From NCBI RefSeq assembly GCF_014196795.1, contig NZ_JACIEJ010000001.1, forward strand, positions 496,001-560,000: a stretch of DNA of 64,000 nucleotides. The letters run 5' to 3'. The translations under genes were made by a program, and so were the position numbers. Positions within the stretch are counted from its first letter, which is position 1. Each line of letters begins with the position of its first letter. Source of the stretch: Sagittula marina. Its GTDB lineage: Bacteria > Pseudomonadota > Alphaproteobacteria > Rhodobacterales > Rhodobacteraceae. The notes under the pieces are model-generated. The model had not been told where the DNA came from and ran no database searches. It was given only the letters and a program-made list of their open reading frames with translations. Positions 38,970-47,668 of this stretch are shown here, piece by piece.

Positions 38970-40760
38970 CCCGGGTCGGACCGCGAGGACATCATCCGGA
39001 ACAGTGACGGTGAAGGTCACATCCTGATAGTCGCGGTCGCCGCCTCCGTTCTTGATCGAGACGACGACGGAGGCATCGACCGCCTGTGCCGCCGCAAAGT
39101 TGGCGTCCGCTGTCAGGTTGCCAAGGTTGGTTTCACGTGTGCGCAAGCCGTCGGGATCGTCGTCGGTGTAAGTGCCGTTGCGGTTGCAGCTGAGGGACAC
39201 GTCCGACACGCCGAACATGTCGCCTTCGGTCGCGAAGATCTGCGTCTCAATGGTATCCGCGATGACCTGAAATTCCGGGTCAACAATGGCTTTGGCCTAC
39301 AACGCCGCAACGCCCGCCTCGTTCCTGGCATGGGGACCGGAGACGGTTGGGTCGTCGCTGTCGGCAATGATTTGGCCGTCTGCGTCGAAGTTCATCACAA
39401 GGCGTCCGACGTACTTGTATGAGCCGTCGGCGGTGCGCACGATGATCGGGTAGGTGCCCTGATCGCTGTCACCAGCGCGCAGCACGTCAGTCTCGTCGAA
39501 GAGGCGCGTGGTGGATCCGCCCGCTACGATCATATCGACTTCAGAGAGGTGCGCGGCCAGCTCCTGCTCGATGCCGATAAGCTGCATGTGCGCCAGCCGG
39601 ACGACCTTGTTCGTGTCGGTGTTGGCATCCACCTGGGGATGGACATCGGCGGCCAGCGTATCGAGTTCCTCGGCTGTCGGCTGTCGGCTGTCGGCTGTCG
39701 GCTGTCGGCGTGCCGGACGTCCAAGACGGCGAGATGGCGATGTCACCGGGCGAGGATATTCGGCCCGGCGCCGGCGTGGCCGCACCCACGCTGCCGATCA
39801 ACTCGGCGTTCACGTCGATCACCATTGAAGAACTGACGACGTTGCCCATCGGAGCTTGGCGGCCGTCCACGGCAAGCGGTGCCATGTTGGCATAGGTGCT
39901 GAAGTCGAAGTTGGTGGACATGTAGGCAAAGTCCGCGCCGTCCAGATCGGTGCCTGTGAGGGCGGTGAACTCACAGGTCGCGGAGAATGGCCGCGGCCAG
40001 AACGTCGGTGTTCTGATCGCATTCGCGGTTCTCCAGCGCCATGGCCTGAACGCCCAACTCGTTCTGGATCTGGATATCTCCGATGCCCGCGGAGCCGAAG
40101 ATGTCCTCGGATGCGCCAAGGAAAACGCCCGGCAAGATCACGTCACCGGACGAAAGGGTCAGCGTATTGTCGGCGATCCCGTTTGCGCCCAGATCCTGTG
40201 CGCGCAGGTCATTCAGCACGGCTGACAGACGCGGCGCGTCGCACACGGCAGCGGTGTTGGCTTTCCGCGCAGCGAAATGCAGCAGCTCCAGCGTGAAATC
40301 CACCGGTCTCGTGGGCCGCGCCGGGTCGACCCGTCCGGGCCGGGGCCGTCCACGCGGTAGGCTCAGCCGTCGAGAGGCTCTCACGCCTGACCGGTGCCGT
40401 CGGTATATATGTCGCCGAAGACGTCGTTCACTGAGCCATCCCTGAACAGCTCGACCGCGTCGTCGCCGTTGATCGCGACCGCGTCGGAGGTAAAGTCCGG
40501 GGCAAAGCCGAAGAAGGCGTTGAACATCGGGGCTTCGGTGGCAACGTAGCTCTTCTGGCCCGCGACGGCGGCCCCGAGAGCGTGACTTCTTCGCCGTCGC
40601 TGCCGCCATCATTGTTGGCGGCGCCCAGCTTGTAGGTAGACAGGTGGGCAATATCGATGAGGGCGGTCAGATCGGCGGTCTTCGGCGTGCCGCCGGACAA
40701 AGATCCGCCGACGACGCCCGAAATGTTCAGGTCGGTTATGGTGGTAGTCCCCAAATATAA
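38970..40760 (-). pseudogene. Decayed secreted 5'-nucleotidase with lamin-tail-like domain
   Basis: The minus strand holds pieces of a large secreted phosphatase in several frames. In order: a lamin-tail-like domain (DLNISGVVGGSLSGG, then AVAGQKSYVATEAPMFNAFF), the calcineurin core (LTLSSGDVILPGVFLGAS, IADIQIQNELG-like), the middle (DFAYMSTNFDFSTYANMAPL, VRLAHMQLIGIEQELAAHL, MIVAGGSTTRLFDETD, SYKYVGRLVMNFDADG) and the C-terminal ETNLGNLTADANFAAAQAVD. Frameshifts fall near 40570, 39985 and in the heptamer repeat near 39690; in-frame stops occur at 40381, 40363 and near 39300. The metal motif GNHEFD has become ENRECD. The tail GGGDRDYQDVTFTVTVP looks like a DUF4114 end joined on. Confidence 0.8.
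39672..39709. repeat. Heptanucleotide tandem repeat (GGCTGTC)n inside a decayed gene
   Basis: Five perfect copies of GGCTGTC (39672-39706) plus GGC. On the minus strand it encodes a Ser/Arg/Gln/Pro/Thr/Ala/Asp repeat in every frame. Removing one copy, or adding two, would bring the upstream 5'-nucleotidase frame into register with the downstream one. Confidence 0.93.
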
Positions 40761-40957
40761 AATCGATCGCACGCGACAAGCGGCGGAGTCCTACATGGGG
40801 GAAGGTGACCCTGTAGCGCTTTGTTTACGATTTGGCCGATCGGTTCAGCGTCGCCGCATGAAGGGCCAATCGCACCCGCGGGAGGTTGGCGTCAGTTTCC
40901 GCGCATGCGGCCAAGACGACGGTCCATGATTTCGGGGCAGCGGGCGAAGGACACTGG

Positions 40958-41833
40958 TCAGCGTTTTCCCGGAACGGATCGCCTTTCGTCAGCTGGGGTG
41001 GCCTGCCATATCCCGTAGGTCTGCTGAAAATACGCGATGGCCCGTCGGTTCGAGCAATCCCTGTCCGCCCCGTCGAACACGCTGTCGCGCAGCGCTGCGA
41101 CCGGATCGTTGGTCGCGCGCAGGCAGACCGGTTGCCGTTTCGGCAGCCAGATCGGTACATTGCGTTGGGCAAGCTGTCCCGACAGCCAGATGTCATCCAC
41201 CATCCAGACATCGTGAGGAATGTCGAAGGCGGTCTCGTCAAAGAACTCCGGCAGCACCAGGACACCTGCATACCCCAGCAGGACTTCACTGTAGCCGGGC
41301 TGCGCGACGGGGCGACGGCTCGGGCGTGGCCCGAGCGGTGTCGCGCGGCGCTCCCGGAGCCTCTGCAGGGTGCGTTCCCATCGGTAGGCGGGGTCGAAGT
41401 ACTCCTTGCCGACCTTGGCGCGCGGCCCGGGCAAGGGGAGTGGCTCCGTCTTCAGAATCTTGTGCAAGTGACGCCCGTAGACGGCGATGCAGCAGTCGGG
41501 TTTCTCCGCATGGGCCTTCAGCAAGCCTTTGGCCCAGCCTTGCGGATAGATCCGGTCATCGTCGCAGAACAGGATCGGCGTGGACGTTCCTTGCAGGTCG
41601 CGAACCGCATGCAGCGCCTTGGACGCCGGTCCCAGGTCATCCTCCGTGCGGATCACGCGGACGCCCTTCGGAACGTCGGGCAGCGTGCCGTCCCAGTCCG
41701 GGAACCGTCTGTAGGCCTGCGGGATATGCAGCCTGATCTCGTCGACTTCGACCGTCTGGCGCAACAGGGAGGCCAAGGTTTCGGACAGGCCGGAGAACCG
41801 GGCAGGGATGGAGGTCAGGGAAATAATGGCCAT
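40958..41833 (-). CDS. Glycosyltransferase-like protein (GT-A fold)
   Basis: A 291-residue cytoplasmic protein, intact amid decayed genes. It begins MAIISLTSIPARFSGLSETLASLLRQ, a nucleotide-sugar binding strand-helix, has an acidic cluster LFCDDDRIYPQGWAKGLL that fits the metal-binding DxD site near residue 93, and DVWMVDDIWLSGQLAQRNVPIWLP as the likely acceptor and catalytic region. The donor and acceptor sugars are unknown. It reads toward the decayed 5'-nucleotidase. Confidence 0.75.
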   Translation of the reverse strand: MAIISLTSIPARFSGLSETLASLLRQTVEVDEIRLHIPQAYRRFPDWDGTLPDVPKGVRVIRTEDDLGPASKALHAVRDLQGTSTPILFCDDDRIYPQGWAKGLLKAHAEKPDCCIAVYGRHLHKILKTEPLPLPGPRAKVGKEYFDPAYRWERTLQRLRERRATPLGPRPSRRPVAQPGYSEVLLGYAGVLVLPEFFDETAFDIPHDVWMVDDIWLSGQLAQRNVPIWLPKRQPVCLRATNDPVAALRDSVFDGADRDCSNRRAIAYFQQTYGIWQATPADERRSVPGKR

Positions 41834-41936
41834 GGTCTTCTAAATCCTGCGGGGCACCGCAAATCAGGGGCGCCTGGTTTCTTGCGCGTGTCGCGTTTGC
41901 GATGCAGGCGGATCCAGCATGTCGCCAGCCTCAACT

Positions 41937-42203
41937 TCAGATGCGCGGCCTGCCGGTTGTGCTGGTTTGCGGTGTCTCGGGGTCGGTCCAGCTGACGCGC
42001 AGGCTTACGGTGCAACGGCCATCCAGACGCTCGCCCTGCAGCCGCAGGGGCATCCGCCCGGCCGTCTGCATCAGTAGAAGATCGTCCTCGTCACCAAGGG
42101 AGATCTCACCCTTTGCGACGCCCTTGGGCAGCGCGGTCAGCAATGTCTTGATCGTCTTCGCATCCTGCAGGGACTCTTGAGAGAAACGCTTGTCGGTGCT
42201 CAT
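41937..42203 (-). CDS. Amphi-Trp domain protein
   Basis: An 88-residue protein: MSTDKRFSQESLQDAKTIKTLLTALPKG, then GEISLGDEDDLLLMQ and the paired strands RMPLRLQGERLDGRCTVSLRVSWTD. This matches the amphi-Trp domain, a short domain known mainly from gene sets that also encode an HprK-related kinase, an ATP-grasp enzyme and a CofD-like protein. A kinase fragment of that type lies upstream on the same strand. Molecular role unknown. The gene looks intact. Confidence 0.7.
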   Translation of the reverse strand: MSTDKRFSQESLQDAKTIKTLLTALPKGVAKGEISLGDEDDLLLMQTAGRMPLRLQGERLDGRCTVSLRVSWTDPETPQTSTTGRPRI

Positions 42204-42238
42204 GCTCAGGTCCTTGCCATGCCGTCAGTGGGTCATCA

Positions 42239-42830
42239 TCCGCTCCGGGGCAAAGTGCTTGGCACGCGGGTGGTCACGGCTCAGACCAATCACATCTCCA
42301 GAGGGAAAAATCAAGGTCGCGCCGGCGCCGATCCCCTCCAGCCGTTCGAACGCACGCGAGGCGCGGTCGAGCGTGACGCCGCCTTACAGGTGCAGAAGTT
42401 CCTGCTTTGCCAGCAGGCGTTGGGCTGCGTGGTTGTTCACGTGGCCTCCAACCATGTGCAGGACCGCGCGGTTCAAGGGCTCGACGCCCTGGTCCGAGAG
42501 ATGGCAATCGGAGGTGAGGGCTTGTTCGATCTGCGCGACGGGCAGGTTGGCGGTGGAGCCCAGCTCGCGTTCAGCCAGCGTAAAGGTCTTGCGCAGCTCA
42601 GCGATCTCGCGGCCCAGGGCACGCAGCGTTTCGATCAGGGTGTCTGCTGTCTGCCAGGCCCGAAGTTGCCACGAACAGAGGATCACCGGCGCCGGCGTCA
42701 GACCAGGATCACTCAGCCTGTCGTGCAGGATTCGCGGGCCTGTCGCACGCCATCGTCGGTCATCGCCCAAGACCGTAGGGCCGAAGGCACGCTTTTCCAC
42801 AGGGCGTAGGCCCCGGTATTGGAAAGGCAT
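42239..42830 (-). pseudogene. Unidentified gene interrupted by an in-frame stop
   Basis: One frame runs from an ATG at 42830 (MPFQYRGLRPVEKRAFG) to a TAA at 42384-42386, then goes on in the same frame (GGVTLDRASRAFERLEGIG to APERMMTH) to a stop near 42239. The continuation looks like real protein, so the TAA is probably a nonsense mutation. The part PVILCSWQLRAWQTADTLIETL resembles the core of histidine phosphatases (LCS-x-RAxQT), but the rest is not recognised. It lies between the amphi-Trp gene and the kinase fragment. Confidence 0.5.
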
Positions 42831-42838
42831 GGCAGGTC

Positions 42839-43205
42839 TCAACCATGGAAAAGGTCCCGGCCTGCGGACACTATGGCGTCGAGATCGATGCGACCGGAAA
42901 CCTCGCAGACCCGCACGCCTTGCATGGCGTCCAGATAGGCGGTGGGATCCGGCGTATTGCCTTTCGGCTCGAAGCCTCCTCCCGTGCGCTGATAAAAGGG
43001 GGCGGGGCTTTTCATGATGACGCTGAGCAAGTCGATGCGGTCCGATAGCGTGACAGGGGCGATCTGCGTAAGCTGGTCGCCGCCCCGCGACCAGTTCAGC
43101 ACCCAGAAGTCGGTGAGCGGCCCGTCGAGCCGTATCCGGTCCGGGCCGTAGACCTCGGGGATGATCAGGTCATATTTCTCCTTGAGGTCCCAGGGTCCGG
43201 GGCGC
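42839..43205 (-). pseudogene. C-terminal fragment of an HprK-related kinase
   Basis: About 120 residues in one frame: PWDLKEKYDLIIPEVYGPDR, PLTDFWVLNWSRGGDQLTQI, SVIMKSPAPFYQRTGGGFEP, YLDAMQGVRVCEVSGRIDLDAIV. This looks like the C-terminus of the HprK-related kinase found with amphi-Trp proteins. Upstream of about 43205 the frame loses all resemblance and enters unrelated sequence, so the P-loop half has been lost. The fragment ends 9 bases before the next gene on the strand. Confidence 0.5.
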
Positions 43206-43470
43206 GGCAATGCGCCCGCGCCCCATCGGTCACCGCCGCAGCATGGGCCAGCTGCCAACTGTCGCGCACGCAAGCGTTCAGCGCCTGCAAATTGATGATG
43301 GTGCTCTCTTTCTCGCTCAGCAGGTCAAGGGCGGTGGCTGTGTCCGGGGGCTGCACCAAGCCGACGCCGCTGCGCACCTTGCGGATCAGCCGCGCTGCCG
43401 CTGACGCCGCCGCTCGCGTCTTTGACCGAGGGTCAGCACCGACCGCTGCATGTCCCACCAGCGCCACCCG

Positions 43471-43665
43471 CAGGCTGGCGCCGAGCCGTTCCCGCAGTCG
43501 GTTAGCCCAGCCGAAGCGGCGCGGAACCGTCGTTACGGATTCCAGGTGCAGGGAGACAGCCCGCCATGACGGTTGGTTTCCGTCTTCGACGATGGTCGAC
43601 GCGTCTATGTCGTTTTCTCGCACGGGGTCGTGCAGGGCGAAATGCGACCGATCTTCGTGCTGGGG
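43471..43665 (+). pseudogene. Fragment of conjugal transfer protein TrbG/VirB9
   Basis: A plus-strand piece reads AEPFPQSVSPAEAARNRRYG, FQVQGDSPP, stop, RLVSVFDDGRRVYVVFSHGV, EMRPIFVLGS. TrbG/VirB9 proteins carry PAWRPVxVFDDGRxTYI and a following PxIFVxG, so the TGA at 43567-43569 replaces the expected Trp. Neither end of the gene is present. TrbG is part of the outer-membrane core of conjugative type IV secretion, so this is a relic of a conjugative element. Confidence 0.65.
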
Positions 43666-43939
43666 TCGCTCACCACGCCCGCAATCGATCCCGAGGAAGA
43701 GCGACCCCGTGCCGAGGAAGAAGCCGCGCGCCTGAGCAATGTGCTCTTCCAGCCAGGCGCGCTGCTCCTGATCACGCAAGGAACCCGCATCATCGGTCAA
43801 TATGGTGACGGCGTGACCTTTGGCCAGCGCAGGGTGCTCTTTGTATGGCATCGCCTGATCCTCTGGCGCGCCTGCCGGGCGGAGATGCCAGCGGTTACGC
43901 CGGCTTGAGCATGGCGTCGACTATCATTGATGGGGTGTG

Positions 43940-44322
43940 ATGAAGGCCGCTGGCCTTTCCACACTGCTCAAGGTCGGAACGGAGCTGGCGGTCAGAGGTC
44001 CGGCTGATCCGCGACGGGGTGCAGGATACCGTCATTCAGGCAGGAGCGCAGATTGTAAACTGCCGGTTGCAGGTCGTGCCAACACTGACCATCCGGCCCG
44101 GCTTTTGTCGGCAGGCAATCGAGAGTTGTTGCGCGTCATCCATGAGGAGAAACCTGCGTCTCGCTGGAACAACTGGGCCAACTCATCGGCCGTGCCACGC
44201 CAAACGTTTCGCGCCCGCTCAAGAAGTTGGAGAGTTTCGGCCGCGTTCGCGTGTGAATGGGGAAAGGACTCAACAGGCTTCCCAAGGTCATTCGTGACCG
44301 GGTTGACCTGGTCTTGCGCTGA
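43940..44322 (+). pseudogene. Decayed antitoxin-like HTH regulator (COG4190 type)
   Basis: Two frames yield the C-terminal half of a winged-helix protein: RLLSAGNRELLRVIHEEKP, a frameshift near 44157, then SLEQLGQLIGRATPNVSRPL, KKLESFGRVRV, a stop (TGA near 44256), and GKGLNRLPKVIRDRVDLVLR. This pattern fits the predicted DNA-binding family often paired with small toxins. The N-terminal part from the ATG at 43940 is not recognisable. No toxin gene is visible. Confidence 0.6.
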
Positions 44323-44350
44323 TCAAGCCTCGCAGGAAAGGAACCCGCAA

Positions 44351-45240
44351 ATGAAAGTCCGTAATCCCGATGTCGCCGTGAGAGCCGCTCTCTACCTGCG
44401 TGTCTTTAGTCTCCACCAGCCGGCAGGCCGAACATGCCGTGTCGATCCCCAGACCAGCGCAAGCAGGGCGATGCATGGTGCGAAGCGAGGGGCTATCAGC
44501 TTACGAGACCTTCATGGAGGTTGGCGCGTCGGCCACAGATGACCGACACCGCAGATCCAGCGCATGATCGAGGCGGGAATGTCCAATCACGCGGCCTTTG
44601 ATGTCGTCGTGGTTCAAAGCTTCTCGCGTTGCTTCCGCGATCATTCCGAGCTGAAGTTCTCTGTCAGGACGCTGGCGAAGAACGGTATTCGCCTCTTCTC
44701 CATCACGCAGGTGATGGGAGACGACCCCATGCACGTCAGGACGCGGCAGATCATGGCGCCGTTCGACGAAGACCAGTCCAAGGAAACCGCCAAGCAGGTC
44801 CTGCGCGCCTTGAAGGAAAACCTGCGGGACGGCTTCTGGGATGGCTCGCAGCCGAGCAGCGCAGCGCGAAGGTCAAGGAGAAGCTGGAACTCGCCCCTCT
44901 GCACGATGACACCGTCCGCCTGATCTATCGGCTCGCACTTGAAGGCGACTGCGATGCTGGACAGATGGGTGTAAATGCCGTCGTCAACCATTTCAACGCC
45001 AAGGGCATCTTCACGCGGAACGGCGGCGCTGGGGCGTCGGCCAGGTTCACCGCATCCTGGCGCGGCGCACCTATATGGGCGAGCATCAATTGGGCAAGAA
45101 CCGCAAGAACAAGACGGACAAGGAAGCCGATGAAATCGTCATCGTGCCGGTCCCGCCGATCATCGACCGCGAGACCTTCGACGCCGAACACGAGCTCTTG
45201 CAAGCCCGCAATCCTAGATCGAACTGCCCGCGCGCGTCGT
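44351..45240 (+). pseudogene. Decayed large serine recombinase
   Basis: The pieces, read across at least five frameshifts, reconstruct a large serine recombinase: MKVRNPDVAVRAALYLRV, VSTSRQAEHAVSIP, DQRKQGDAWCEARGYQL, ETFMEVGASATDDR, then FDVVVVQSFSRCFRDHSELK, MHVRTRQIMAPFDEDQSKET, IYRLALEGDCDAGQMGVNAV, WGVGQVHRILARRTYMGEHQ and IVIVPVPPIIDRETFDAEHE. The nucleophile Ser (RVSTSRQ) and the resolvase core can be seen, as can the start of the recombinase domain. It must once have moved an element; it lies 265 bases from the 3' end of tRNA-Ser. Confidence 0.85.
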
Positions 45241-45504
45241 GATCGCCTCCACGCTTCGGACAGCCCCTGCAACAGCGCTGTCACTTCTGCAATGATCCAG
45301 TAGTCCTCGCAGATTGCACGCGATCGTATCCGGAATCGAGAAGGCGGCTATCGGCGGAATCACCTCCGCGCCTTGGCACAACGTGTCGCGCTCGCCGACG
45401 ACGCAATGCGTATCATCTGATCGAAAATGGAAGTGCGGAGGACGCTCGAAGGCGGCCACGTGCAGAAATCGGGTGTGATTGGTGTGCCCAAAGTCGGGTT
45501 TAAA

Positions 45505-45594
45505 TGGCGGAGAGGAAGGGATTCGAACCCTCGAGACGGTTCCCCGCCTACACACTTTCCAGGCGTGCGCCTTCGACCACTCGGCCACCTCTCC
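45505..45594 (-). tRNA. tRNA-Ser (anticodon GGA)
   Basis: A 90-base cloverleaf on the minus strand: acceptor stem GGAGAGG paired with CCTCTCC, the D-arm region GCCGAGTGGTCGAAGGC, anticodon loop CTGGAAAG with anticodon GGA, the long variable arm expected of tRNA-Ser, the T-loop GGTTCGAATCC and an encoded CCA (45505-45507). It reads UCC and UCU serine codons. Its 3' end faces the decayed recombinase. Confidence 0.97.
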
Positions 45595-45721
45595 GTCGAC
45601 GCGTCTAGCAAAGGGACGTGGGGGGGTGCAAGCGCATTTCCCAACTATTTTTCAGTTTTATGATAGTTTCCTGAGTCAGATCAGCCGCGCGTCAGGCAAG
45701 GCCCTGACTTGAAACAAAAGT

Positions 45722-45742
45722 CCCGGCCGCATGACGGCCGGG
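45722..45742 (-). terminator. Terminator of the capsule export genes
   Basis: An 8-bp stem CCCGGCCG / CGGCCGGG with a 5-base loop. Read on the minus strand it is followed by ACTTTTGTTTC. It lies about 20 bases after the stop of the kpsE-like gene. Confidence 0.85.
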
Positions 45743-45760
45743 GAGATCCTGAAAACTGGC

Positions 45761-47668
45761 TTAGCTGGACACTTGCTCCCGTAAGATCGAGGCCGTAAGG
45801 GAGATCATGAGGTAGGCTCCGGCAAAGATCAGGAAAGCCAGGATCGTGTTTTCGAATTTGCGCGGATAGCTGGGATCCTCAGAGGCGACAGGTTCCACCG
45901 AGGTGGTCATGTAACGCGCCTGGTTGTCGGCCTCACGGCGCGCGCCTTCCAGTCGCTCCAGAGCGGATTGCAACATCAGGTCGCGGGTGGCGAGGTCTGC
46001 TTCGGCAAGCTTGATCTGGACCGCCATTTCCGCCAGTGACTGTTCCCCGGTCGTGGCCTGTGTCATCTCATTGTTCAACTGCGCCAGCAAAGCTTCCAGG
46101 CGCCGGATGTCTCCGCGCGTGCCATCGACCTTTGCGGTGTTCGGGCGAGAGTTGTCGAGCAGGGCCTGCAGCTGAAGCCGTTTTTCCTGCAGTTCGAGCT
46201 CTCGGGTGTTGATTTGCGCGCGCAAGGCGCCGATGCGTCCTTCCGGGTCAACGATATTGCCCTCTTGTTGCATGCGCACGAGTTTCTCCTGCGCAGACAT
46301 TCGGTCGTTCTCGGCCTTGATCAAATTCGACTCTGCTGACAAGACCGAGTCAGACCGTTTGCGCGCGGTCAGGTTGTCGACGCGCGCCTCGGCGTAGGTG
46401 ATCAGGGCGCGGCTGAATTGCGCCGCCAGATCGGGGTCGGCGGCGGTGATTTCCATGCGGATCACGCCTTCGGTCGGGTCGAAGCTGATCTGCACATTCT
46501 TCTTGTACAGCTTGTACGCTTCTTCGTTCGACGCATCGGGTTCAAGTCGCTGAATCGGGTCGATTGATTCCTGTGAGAAATGGTCGACAAACCCCACGTC
46601 CGCATCCAGCCGCAGCATGACTTCCTTGGATTGCAAATAGCTTTGCGTCGCGATGGCGTCCTGTGCCGTATCGAAAGATGTGCCGCTGAGGAAGCTGGGC
46701 ACAGCCGCCCCGGAGCCGTCGTTTTTGAGGATCAGGAATTCAGACTTTGTGGAATACATCGGCGTGGCGACAACGTAAAAGTAGTAGCCCATGATGAAAG
46801 TCGGCAGCAGGACAAAGACGGCCAGCCGTGCCAGCAGCAGCATCATTTTCTTGCGACGACGGGCAGCCAGCTCTTTCTGAATCCGGGCGATTTCAATGGC
46901 GCGGCGTTCTGACGGAGGCATGGATTCGGTCGATGGCAATTTCTGCTTTTCGACCTGAACAGTCTGCGGCAATTGCACCTTGCCCTCAGCTGCGTGCTTT
47001 TCAGGGCTGTGCCCAGCGGGATTCACCAGTTCCAACATGTTGCTGCGCTGAAACGGGTCGATGCCCTGCTTGCGCAGCAGGCGCACCGCGTCGAAATCCG
47101 ATGTCGGTGCCAGCCCGTGTTTCTGTGCGACACGGCGCGCCATGCGGAGTTGGCGTCCGGTGAGGCCCTCTTGACGGATCGCTTCCATATCGGTTTCGCC
47201 CTGCACCTGGGCCGGGGAGGATACCTCGCCTGCATGCATGGCAGCGTCCTCTTGCGCGGCGGGCGCGGCTGAGGCGCCACCGCCTGATACGGCGGAGCTT
47301 TGCGACGGCGGGCGCGACGTGGCCGGCTGTACTGAGGCGCGAGATGTGGCGGCGGTCCGCGGCGTCGCGGGGTGTGCGGCGGTCGGGCGTGATTCTTGCG
47401 ATGTGGCGCTTGGGCGCTCCGACGCAGAACCTGCCGCAGACGTGCGCGCGTCCTGAGGGCCGGGGGCAGGGCGGCGCGAAAGGCTTGCTTGCGACGTCGC
47501 GGGGGCAGGCTTGCCCGCCGCGCTGGTCGATTGCGGGACGGCAGGTCGCGTTGCCTCAACGGAGGTGGTGCGCGCCTCGCTCGTGGACTGCGTCGACGAT
47601 GCTTCCGCTTCGCCGCTCTCGGTTGTCCGCCGGATGCGGAACTTCTTAGCCTTGGGTTTCGTAGTCAT
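45761..47668 (-). CDS. Capsule polysaccharide export inner-membrane protein (KpsE type)
   Basis: A 635-residue protein. The first 220 residues are low-complexity and rich in Ala, Ser, Thr and Pro, followed by a short helical segment (LTGRQLRMARRVAQKHGLAP). A membrane helix lies at about 283-305 (MMLLLARLAVFVLLPTFIMG), then a periplasmic coiled-coil region (VDNLTARKRSDSVLSAESNL to LAEMAVQIKLAEADLA), and a second helix near the C-terminus. The two-helix plan with periplasmic coiled coil is that of KpsE/Wzz-like co-polymerases that span the periplasm in group 2 capsule export. Its start overlaps the end of the ATPase gene by 23 bases. Confidence 0.85.
   Translation of the reverse strand: MTTKPKAKKFRIRRTTESGEAEASSTQSTSEARTTSVEATRPAVPQSTSAAGKPAPATSQASLSRRPAPGPQDARTSAAGSASERPSATSQESRPTAAHPATPRTAATSRASVQPATSRPPSQSSAVSGGGASAAPAAQEDAAMHAGEVSSPAQVQGETDMEAIRQEGLTGRQLRMARRVAQKHGLAPTSDFDAVRLLRKQGIDPFQRSNMLELVNPAGHSPEKHAAEGKVQLPQTVQVEKQKLPSTESMPPSERRAIEIARIQKELAARRRKKMMLLLARLAVFVLLPTFIMGYYFYVVATPMYSTKSEFLILKNDGSGAAVPSFLSGTSFDTAQDAIATQSYLQSKEVMLRLDADVGFVDHFSQESIDPIQRLEPDASNEEAYKLYKKNVQISFDPTEGVIRMEITAADPDLAAQFSRALITYAEARVDNLTARKRSDSVLSAESNLIKAENDRMSAQEKLVRMQQEGNIVDPEGRIGALRAQINTRELELQEKRLQLQALLDNSRPNTAKVDGTRGDIRRLEALLAQLNNEMTQATTGEQSLAEMAVQIKLAEADLATRDLMLQSALERLEGARREADNQARYMTTSVEPVASEDPSYPRKFENTILAFLIFAGAYLMISLTASILREQVSS

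Noticed and set aside
40363..43569. UGA recoded as tryptophan
   Set aside because: TGA works as a normal stop for the many intact genes here, and the affected frames also carry frameshifts and deletions. Decay is the simpler explanation.
43165..43851. A 228-residue minus-strand frame across the TrbG fragment
   Set aside because: It is antisense to the TrbG-like piece and bridges the kinase fragment junction; the translation is not recognised. It may contain a real scrap (TILTDDAGSLRDQEQRAW), but nothing can be named.
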